DNA from: MWCR01 sp049325475 | GTDB lineage: Bacteria > Patescibacteriota > Patescibacteriia > 2-12-FULL-60-25 | Direction: 5' to 3' | DNA: 64,000 nucleotides | Assembly (NCBI GenBank): GCA_049325475.1 | Contig: JBMOLN010000007.1 | Coordinates: 248,001 to 312,000, forward strand | Shown here: positions 58,090 to 64,000 of the stretch, in pieces | Numbering within the stretch: position 1 is the first letter of the stretch | Layout of the letters: every line of letters begins with the position of its first letter | Position numbers and translations under genes: made by a program | Notes under the pieces: generated by a model | Database searches by the model: none | Seen by the model: only the letters and a program-made list of their open reading frames with translations | What the model was told of the DNA's origin: nothing

Positions 58090-59334
58090 ATGCCTGTCGA
58101 GAAAGATCCGAAACGCCATACTTCCTTTTATCCGGATGAATTAACCGCTGACGGCTCTCGCCGTTTAAGCGACACACCGCCAAATGAACAACCTTCTGTT
58201 CAGGACGATGCGGGTCGTTTCACTGATCCTCCAAACACCAACCCCGGTCTTGCACCGGCCGCCAACCCGGCTCCCGGTCAAAGTCCCGGGTCTATTAAGC
58301 ATGTACCCAGCGAGCATCCTACTTTGCATTTTATTTTGCCGGAAAAACAGCGGCTGGATGAGGTTATGTCTCGTCAGGTTCAAATTGCCACAGCCCGGCG
58401 CGGTCATGGCCATATGCAGACTTTTCTGGGTCTTGGCGAATCAAAACCGAGCCAGCCTCCGGCGACAAACTTGGCCCAGAGCGTGAATGCTTGGGTTGAA
58501 CGGAAATCGGACCGGCCCGGATCGGGCGATTATGTTATGCGGCTGGCAAAAAACGCCTTTTTGCGAACCAGGAATTTTCTTGACGATGTTTATGACCGTA
58601 CTCCTGATGAAAAAAAGTCCGGACTGGAAAAATGCATGGACAATACTTTGATCCCAAACAATCTTCCGGATTCATCAATAGTCCGTAGCTTTGAATATTT
58701 TGTCAGATCTTACGGTTATTATGGTCCGGTTCTTTGGTTTATTCCGGCTGATGTAACTTTTGCCATCTTGCATGACGCAGAGCTGATTACGGATGCGCTC
58801 TGGAAGCAGGAAGGCAATTTTATTGAAGGATATCCTTCGCAATATCCTTTTGATCCGCCCAGCGGAACACCGAGCATACCGCCATCCGGGTACTGGGTTT
58901 TGGCATTTCCCGGCATTATGCCCGGTTCGGCTTGCCGGAGCTTTGCAGATCAGGAAGATATGTTGCCATACCTTGCGCAAACCGTTGGCCTTAAAGTTAA
59001 AGGCGGGCTCATCAGAAGTGGGCATCATATGGCTGTAAAAATTCCCAATATTGTGGATTTGCTGGTCTTTTATGCAATCGTGAAACACTCCAAGGCTTTG
59101 GTAGCAAAAACCCAACTCATTATTCGGTCAGCGGTTGGCATTAAAGCCTACAGAGAAGAAAATATAGGCGGCGGCAAAGGAATTGAAATCCCTAAACACG
59201 GGCTTTTCACCAAATACCGCGCCAGCGCTCTAATTGATCCGGATCGAACTCTTGAGGTCACTGAAAGCACGGACGATCTGATATCCCAAGGTCACGGTAT
59301 TACCCCATTCTTCATATCGCATATTTACGTCTGA
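58090..59334 (+). CDS. 414-aa orphan protein
   Basis: SD AAGGAGGC lies 4-5 nt before the ATG. A Pro/Ser-rich disordered N-terminus (about 1-90) precedes a helical region with RRGHGHMQTFLGLGESK and a mixed domain (about 190-414) rich in Tyr, Phe and Pro (YFVRSYGYYGPVLWFIPADV; GYWVLAFPGIMPGSACRSF). No signal peptide. Own promoter and terminator. No family recognised. Confidence 0.75.
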   Translation: MPVEKDPKRHTSFYPDELTADGSRRLSDTPPNEQPSVQDDAGRFTDPPNTNPGLAPAANPAPGQSPGSIKHVPSEHPTLHFILPEKQRLDEVMSRQVQIATARRGHGHMQTFLGLGESKPSQPPATNLAQSVNAWVERKSDRPGSGDYVMRLAKNAFLRTRNFLDDVYDRTPDEKKSGLEKCMDNTLIPNNLPDSSIVRSFEYFVRSYGYYGPVLWFIPADVTFAILHDAELITDALWKQEGNFIEGYPSQYPFDPPSGTPSIPPSGYWVLAFPGIMPGSACRSFADQEDMLPYLAQTVGLKVKGGLIRSGHHMAVKIPNIVDLLVFYAIVKHSKALVAKTQLIIRSAVGIKAYREENIGGGKGIEIPKHGLFTKYRASALIDPDRTLEVTESTDDLISQGHGITPFFISHIYV

Positions 59335-59354
59335 CGCCATCCCGGCGTCTTTTT
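59333..59354 (+). terminator. Terminator of the 58090 gene
   Basis: GACGCC-ATCCC-GGCGTC then T5. Confidence 0.8.
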
Positions 59355-59505
59355 CATTTTCGCAGAAAATGACCCTGAGTGAAATCGAAGGGTCTTAACA
59401 GGATTGTTATCTTGATCAGATCCCATCCCATCCCATCCCATCCTCTTTCCCTCGCCAGCGGGGGAGAGATGTCCTTCGCTTGGCGAAGGATAGAGAGAGG
59501 GTTGA
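59353..59505. repeat. Repeats between the two orphan genes
   Basis: 59353-59387 is the CATTTTCGCAGAAAA/CCTGAGTGAAATCGAAGGG repeat. CCATCCCATCCCATCC lies at 59420-59440. 59441-59505 is a C/T-rich palindromic repeat with an inner CCTTCGCTTGGCGAAGG hairpin. Confidence 0.7.
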
Positions 59506-59529
59506 CAAATCCCTGGATATCTATATCAT
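59502..59529 (+). promoter_or_regulatory. Promoter of the 59565 gene
   Basis: TTGACA, 16-nt spacer, TATCAT. Confidence 0.65.
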
Positions 59530-59564
59530 TGCCTTTACTCGTACCTGTAAAAAAGGAGTTAAAT

Positions 59565-60581
59565 TTGGCATTACCCAAATCGGAGAAATGGGCACTTAAG
59601 CGTTTGCATAAAGCATTGCAGAACGACGCTGAAAGGCATGGCTTGATCAGAGCAATTATCGATAACCCGGCCAACATGCGGCAGTTCGCGGACACGGCCG
59701 AAGCTGAAGATATATTCTCGCATGTAATTAACGCCATTCCCGATGATTATGAAAAACTGTTTCAAATTGTCATCAATGCAAAAGGAGGATGGTGTTTGCG
59801 CATGCTTTTCAGCCATGCGGCGGCCAATCAGCAAACCGACCGGATAATTTCGTATATAATCAGAAAATTCAACAAAGTATGCCGGCTGAATTACTTTCCG
59901 AATGAATTATACCGCATGTTGGATAATGCACCTGCGGCTGAAACGATAAACTTGATTCGTGCAACCAATCCGCGCAAAAGGTCGCGCATGGCGGATGATT
60001 TGGACTTGTCTGTGCTTTGGGAAAAAGCTATTGCCAAATTGCTGTCCGAAAAAAAATATCGCTTTGCTTATCAAGAAATGTTGCAAGCCGGCCAAGGGTT
60101 TCCGGTTGAGCGGGATGCGCCTTTAACCTTGTTTCCCAGAAACGGCGACCGGCTTTTTATTACGCAGATCAAGGACTGGCATCAAAGTGACGATGCTTTT
60201 TGGCAGACATACGGCCGGGTTCCGGATTTAAAGCCATTAATCGAAATGGTCTTTCAGGCTCACGTCAAAGCGGAAATCATCGAAAAGTTGGCAGTTGGCG
60301 ATTTTCAAGGTCAAAGCCGCATCAAAGTCCAAGTGGTAAGGGAATTATCGGAAGGAAGATCTTTGATTCTGAATACGCATCAGTTCACGCCTTGCAGCGG
60401 CTTGATTGCCAGGCATGCTGTGCGGAAAAGTCTGAAAACCTACAAAAGGTCGGGGATGGCGGGCATGCGCTTTTTAAGCGCCCCCAATATTCAAGGTGCG
60501 CAATTAACCGAAACCGGCGCTATGTTGCAAAAATTGATCATTCATTATCAAGACAAATACATTGTACATGAACGCAAGTAA
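59565..60581 (+). CDS. 338-aa orphan protein, TTG start
   Basis: SD AAGGAG lies 6 nt before TTG 59565 (product begins ALPKSEKWALKRLHKAL). The longer in-frame reading would pass through the promoter and repeats. Helical, basic, with IFSHVINAIPDDYEKLFQIV and a late region KVQVVRELSEGRSLILNTH. No signal peptide. Its style matches the 58090 gene. No family recognised. Confidence 0.7.
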   Translation: MALPKSEKWALKRLHKALQNDAERHGLIRAIIDNPANMRQFADTAEAEDIFSHVINAIPDDYEKLFQIVINAKGGWCLRMLFSHAAANQQTDRIISYIIRKFNKVCRLNYFPNELYRMLDNAPAAETINLIRATNPRKRSRMADDLDLSVLWEKAIAKLLSEKKYRFAYQEMLQAGQGFPVERDAPLTLFPRNGDRLFITQIKDWHQSDDAFWQTYGRVPDLKPLIEMVFQAHVKAEIIEKLAVGDFQGQSRIKVQVVRELSEGRSLILNTHQFTPCSGLIARHAVRKSLKTYKRSGMAGMRFLSAPNIQGAQLTETGAMLQKLIIHYQDKYIVHERK

Positions 60582-60583
60582 TC

Positions 60584-63220
60584 CTAACGCCCCAGGGCGT
60601 TTTTTTGTAACGCCAAATCAGCTTTCTCTTTTTTAAATTTGGTTTTAACTTTTTTTACAACTTCCAATGCTCCGACAGCTATAAAAGCCGCGCCAAACGG
60701 TGTCCAGCCCGGGAGCCCTGATTCTGACGAGGTTTGCGTCGCCGCCGCCAATGTCGAACTGTGTATGAGTTGAATCTCGTCAGCGGTACGCGGAATTATT
60801 ACCGGAATGTCATCCGTAATATCTAAAACACCGCTTACTGAAATCACATCATCTTTTTTCAATCTACCGGCCCGGTACGCAACCCCGGATTTTACTTTAA
60901 CCTTAACATCAACATCATCAACAATAAGATCGATTGTATTTCCTGAAACTCCGGTGACGGTCCCGCTTGCCGTCACCAAACTCCAGCCGTCTTCCAATGC
61001 CGGAGCTAAAAATGATACATCCCGTGTTTGCGGATTTTCCGAATAATTTCTTCTCACCGTCCAGCCGTCGTTAACTGTCACCGATAAATAGGGGAGTTCA
61101 TAGGTATTGAATTTTAATGTACCGGTTATCTCTATAAATGATCCCATTTCCGGCAACTTGCGGTGTGACGGCACGCTCACCAGCAGTCCTCGCCCGTCAC
61201 CGTTTAGCAAAACAAAGGATCTCCCCGTTGTCTGCCGCGGCATTGTGCCAACCGTGCCTTGCAATAAAACACGGCTGCCGCCGAATTGTTCGTTATGCAG
61301 CATATAAAAATCTTTAATTTTAAGAATTATATCGGCTTTGGCCGCACCTTTGGCTTTAGCTGTTGTTGATTTTGTGGTTTTAACGCTCGCGGTTTTGCTC
61401 TTTGTGCTAATCACTGTGCCGGATTTCCCGTCATCTTTTATATCAGCGGTACTGCCGGTTGCATCAATTGCCGCTCCAATCGCTTTTTCAGTCGTAAAGA
61501 CGGCAGCGGATTCTCCCGGGCTTGAATCGTTTATCTCCAGCCAGCTTCCGTCCGCTTGCAATGCAAATGAAAATCCTTTTTGCGAACCTTCGTATCTTAT
61601 AGAATCCAAAACAGTGCCGTCCGCGAGGCGCAAGCTAACTTCATCGCCCGTATTATTCAATCTGGCCGATGAAAGCTCGTGCACATATACACCGTCATCT
61701 CTGCAAACATTATCCGGCAAAGAGAATATCTTTCCCGTGGCATCAAATATCTCAATATTTTGCCGAGGCATGGTCTTTTCCGTGCAAATAACCTCAATCC
61801 ATTCTTTGCCCTCATTGGGATTTGGCATTATCTCGGACAAAATCGGTTTATGCATGGTCTGCGGATCAGCCAACGCAAGATTATCCGTCGTCGTTCCCGT
61901 GTCCGCCGCCGCTGCCGAGTTGATAATAGTCGCAGAAATTCCAACCGGCTTGGTTTCAGTGTTATTTATTTTGGACGACTCTTCATAGTCATCTGTACCG
62001 GTATCCGTTAATTGCTCCGTAATAACGTTCGCGGCCCCCGGAGTCGGAGTCACGCTGTATTGCCAGGCATGTTTTTCATCCCGCGCTAAAACCGTGCCCT
62101 TGTCATGCGCCGCGTAAGTCAGGGTATCTATAAGCTCGCCGTCCGAAAAGCGCAGATAAACCGAATCACCCGAATTGTTCAGTTTGCTGGCAGATATCTC
62201 TGCCGCAAGATAAGGGCTGCCGGGCAGGATTTTGCCTTCCAGTTTAATAATCCTCCCGGTCTGGTCATGAACTTCCAAATCATCCAAGACTAAATCAAAT
62301 TCCAATGATAGATTCACGAGTTCGATCCATTCTTTGCCTTGTAAGGGCGCGGCCATAACTTCATTCAGGCGCAAAAATTGGCGGATTTGATTTTTTTGAT
62401 AAGAACTTGTATTGCCGATCTGCGGTTCATCGAGAATTGTAGAAGTTGAAACTATGATGATTTCGGTTGTCGGTGTTATTCCTGTTGAAGTTGCTGCCAA
62501 TGTACTGGTCGCAATCGGCTCAATAATCACAATGGTACTCGTGCTGACACTGTCCGTCGAAGTCGCACTGTCTAAAAAAGGCAAAGTACTTGTCGCTGTC
62601 ATATCATCATCCGCATTCACAGTCTCTGTGATTTTAATTATACCCGGATCACCTAAATCCTCCGTGGTTAGATTTACCGATACTTCGGCGCTCGCCCAGG
62701 CTTCATCAGCATCGCCCGGCAAGTCAAAGTCAATTCTTTGCATGCTTTGTTTTACATCGCCCGAGCTTCCGGCGGGCGGCGCGCCTCCGTCTCCGGCAAA
62801 ATCAACCAGCACTCCATCCGCATCAAACAGCTCAATCATTAAAGCTGAATTGGAAAGTGAGAGAGTGCTGGTTGCTATGCCGGCCTCAACCGTCAGTGCG
62901 GTTTTTTCATCGCCCGGCTCATAGTTTGCCAACAAAAGCGCGCCGCCCGCCGGCACCATGGTCCCGCTCGGCAATACAATGTCGTGCCCGCTTGATCCCG
63001 CACCCACCAGCCTCCAGCCGCCAACATCAGAATCAATATCAGTTGGATTATATAGCTCGATCCATTCATCAGCGGCACTTAAAGTCGATCCCGCCCAAGC
63101 AACTTCGCTGATAAAAACCGCTCCGTCGGCTTTTGCCTCGGGAGCCGGCATGGTCACAAACAGCATCACGGCTGTTTGGCTAATCAAAACCCACCGGCAA
63201 ATAAACTTGCTTCTCCTCAT
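60584..63220 (-). CDS. Surface protein with three lamin-tail domains
   Basis: 878 aa. A signal peptide (about 1-32) is followed by three lamin-tail-like domains, each with a xEWIEL/V signature: FISEVAWAGS...DEWIELYNP (about 35-150), LNEVMAAPLQGKEWIELVN (about 285-390) and LSEIMPNPNEGKEWIEVI (about 455-560), separated by Thr/Ser-rich linkers. Two beta-rich, OB-like segments (VLLQGTVGTMPRQTTGRSF and IDLIVDDVDVKVKVKSG) come next, then one membrane helix near the C-terminus (WTPFGAAFIAVGALEVV) and a basic tail. The plan suits an anchored surface protein that may bind extracellular DNA or glycans. Confidence 0.8.
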   Translation of the reverse strand: MRRSKFICRWVLISQTAVMLFVTMPAPEAKADGAVFISEVAWAGSTLSAADEWIELYNPTDIDSDVGGWRLVGAGSSGHDIVLPSGTMVPAGGALLLANYEPGDEKTALTVEAGIATSTLSLSNSALMIELFDADGVLVDFAGDGGAPPAGSSGDVKQSMQRIDFDLPGDADEAWASAEVSVNLTTEDLGDPGIIKITETVNADDDMTATSTLPFLDSATSTDSVSTSTIVIIEPIATSTLAATSTGITPTTEIIIVSTSTILDEPQIGNTSSYQKNQIRQFLRLNEVMAAPLQGKEWIELVNLSLEFDLVLDDLEVHDQTGRIIKLEGKILPGSPYLAAEISASKLNNSGDSVYLRFSDGELIDTLTYAAHDKGTVLARDEKHAWQYSVTPTPGAANVITEQLTDTGTDDYEESSKINNTETKPVGISATIINSAAAADTGTTTDNLALADPQTMHKPILSEIMPNPNEGKEWIEVICTEKTMPRQNIEIFDATGKIFSLPDNVCRDDGVYVHELSSARLNNTGDEVSLRLADGTVLDSIRYEGSQKGFSFALQADGSWLEINDSSPGESAAVFTTEKAIGAAIDATGSTADIKDDGKSGTVISTKSKTASVKTTKSTTAKAKGAAKADIILKIKDFYMLHNEQFGGSRVLLQGTVGTMPRQTTGRSFVLLNGDGRGLLVSVPSHRKLPEMGSFIEITGTLKFNTYELPYLSVTVNDGWTVRRNYSENPQTRDVSFLAPALEDGWSLVTASGTVTGVSGNTIDLIVDDVDVKVKVKSGVAYRAGRLKKDDVISVSGVLDITDDIPVIIPRTADEIQLIHSSTLAAATQTSSESGLPGWTPFGAAFIAVGALEVVKKVKTKFKKEKADLALQKNALGR
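60587..60607 (+). terminator. Terminator of the 59565 gene, inside the next gene's end
   Basis: ACGCCC-CA-GGGCGT then T7. On the minus strand the same hairpin encodes the last residues (KNALGR) of the lamin-tail protein. Confidence 0.85.
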
Positions 63221-63597
63221 ATTTATTTATGCAGTCCGCAGAAAAGATCCCCTGTCGAATCAAGAATGCGTTCCTGCTTTTTATCTAGTTTTAGTATGAC
63301 ATGAGATTCTAATTTTCCGTGGATAAACTGGGTATTAACATCTTTGGATTTTTAAGATTGTTTCGTTTTGTTAAGATTTATAAACTCAATTCTTCGTACT
63401 TTGCGCTTTGCGCTTCGTGCTAAATATAACGTCTTGTTATTTTTGTTAAACAAATCAATAAATCTTACATTTTGAGTCTTGACAAGTTTAAAAATCAGTC
63501 AATAAAAGACAGGATATTCACAGTCAAAACATGTTATTGGCTTTATTGCTTTAAGTTAGATACAATACGGGCATCTTATAATCAATATATAAATAAT
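63221..63597. other. 377-bp divergent intergenic region
   Basis: Holds the CGCAGAAAAGATCCC repeat remnant (63236-63270), CGTACTT/TGCGCTT/TGCGCTT/CGTGCTA heptads (63402-63430) and the promoter for the following gene. No gene seen. Confidence 0.6.
63479..63507 (+). promoter_or_regulatory. Possible promoter of the 63598 gene
   Basis: TTGACA, 17-nt spacer, ATAAAA; a TATAAT at 63577-63582 nearer the ATG is an alternative -10. Confidence 0.45.
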
Positions 63598-64000
63598 ATG
63601 CGTAATAAATTTTATCTTTTGTCGATCACTGCCCTGGTTTTTGCCATGAGTTTTGGTCTAATGAATCTTGCGCATGCCCAAAACTCCACCATGATCTTTC
63701 AACAAGGTGTAAATGGATATTCGGGCACGCAAGATGTCACCATCTCCAATCAGTATATTGAATGGAGCGATGTGGGTGTCACTGATTTGGACGGCCCCGT
63801 CAAATCTTATTATAAAGCGGAGATCGGCAAGACTCCGTATGAAAAACGCGCTTTGCTTAAATTTGCTTACCTCGGCATTCCTGCCGGAGCACAGGTTGTT
63901 TCCGCCAAGCTCACATTGGTCGTCACCGACTGGGAAAGCGGCTACAACGGCATGCCGCAAACCGTCTTAAAAGGTTATTATTTGAAAAACTCCTGGAATC
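63598..64000 (+). CDS. Exported protein, DNRLRE/CBM96-like, 3' end outside window
   Basis: A signal peptide (MRNKFYLLSITALVFAMSFG ... AHA) precedes TMIFQQGVNGYSGTQDVTI, a strand-rich domain with KRALLKFAYLGIPAGAQVVSAKLTL. This pattern fits DNRLRE/CBM96-type modules of secreted proteins, in which a polar array of strands starts at 'QQG-NGYSGTQD'. The frame is open to the window end, so the full domain order is unknown. It faces away from the lamin-tail gene. Confidence 0.65.
   Translation, partial: MRNKFYLLSITALVFAMSFGLMNLAHAQNSTMIFQQGVNGYSGTQDVTISNQYIEWSDVGVTDLDGPVKSYYKAEIGKTPYEKRALLKFAYLGIPAGAQVVSAKLTLVVTDWESGYNGMPQTVLKGYYLKNSWN

Noticed and set aside
59379..59564. Longer N-terminus of the 59565 protein
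   Set aside because: It would translate a palindromic repeat and a promoter. The SD points to TTG 59565.

Overview
The window reads as a gene-dense chromosome segment of a bacterium with small, simple operons and the standard stop codons (TGA ends several genes). The style suggests a Candidate Phyla Radiation (Patescibacteria) member: many short orphan proteins, many genes without a Shine-Dalgarno (SD) site, surface-glycan genes, and very few metabolic genes. That placement is inference. There is no rRNA or ribosomal protein here to fix the lineage.

Layout. 0-8 kb: end of a membrane protein, then an orphan operon (58-aa protein, 478-aa paralogue, 697-aa membrane protein) and three lipoproteins, then a DUF559 nuclease gene framed by interspersed repeats. 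8-25 kb: secreted proteins (phosphodiester glycosidase, CPHC lipoprotein), MFS, MazG-like and cytidylyltransferase genes, a four-gene operon of tiny proteins, an O-antigen ligase and a Wzx-like flippase, tRNA-Ser and tRNA-Val. 24-30 kb: two phosphoribosyltransferase-fold genes, a SpoIID/LytB exoprotein, MFS and PH-domain membrane proteins. 30.6-40 kb: an orphan island with a 909-aa coiled-coil protein, a GHKL ATPase plus helix-turn-helix (HTH) operon, and two large proteins sharing a repeated helical domain. 40-54 kb: ruvB, a P-type ATPase, DUF4173, SH3/Fn3-like exoprotein, zinc-ribbon, deoxyribosyltransferase-like, tRNA-Leu, carbonic-anhydrase-like and PP2C genes. 53.9-57.9 kb: methyltransferase, tiny peptide, radical SAM/SPASM maturase, tRNA-Gly, APH-family kinase. 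58-64 kb: two more orphans, a lamin-tail-domain surface protein and the start of another exoprotein.

Two expression styles alternate. Recognisable housekeeping and surface genes mostly have a -10 box 6-9 nt before the ATG and no SD, so leaderless mRNAs are likely. The orphan genes instead have a TTGACA-like box, usually a 17-nt spacer, a -10 box, a strong SD and often an intrinsic terminator.

The strongest unexplained signals are: (1) three of four tRNA genes followed by a second copy of their own 3' end, two of them enclosing a related miniature element that carries an inverted copy of the host tRNA T-arm; (2) widespread degenerate tandem repeats with a strict 7-bp period and changing sequence, between genes and inside reading frames and signal peptides; (3) a C/T-rich palindromic repeat family, two copies of which flank the DUF559 nuclease gene in inverted orientation; (4) a likely RiPP locus with an unusual CX5CX2C radical SAM enzyme; (5) the 30-40 kb orphan island.
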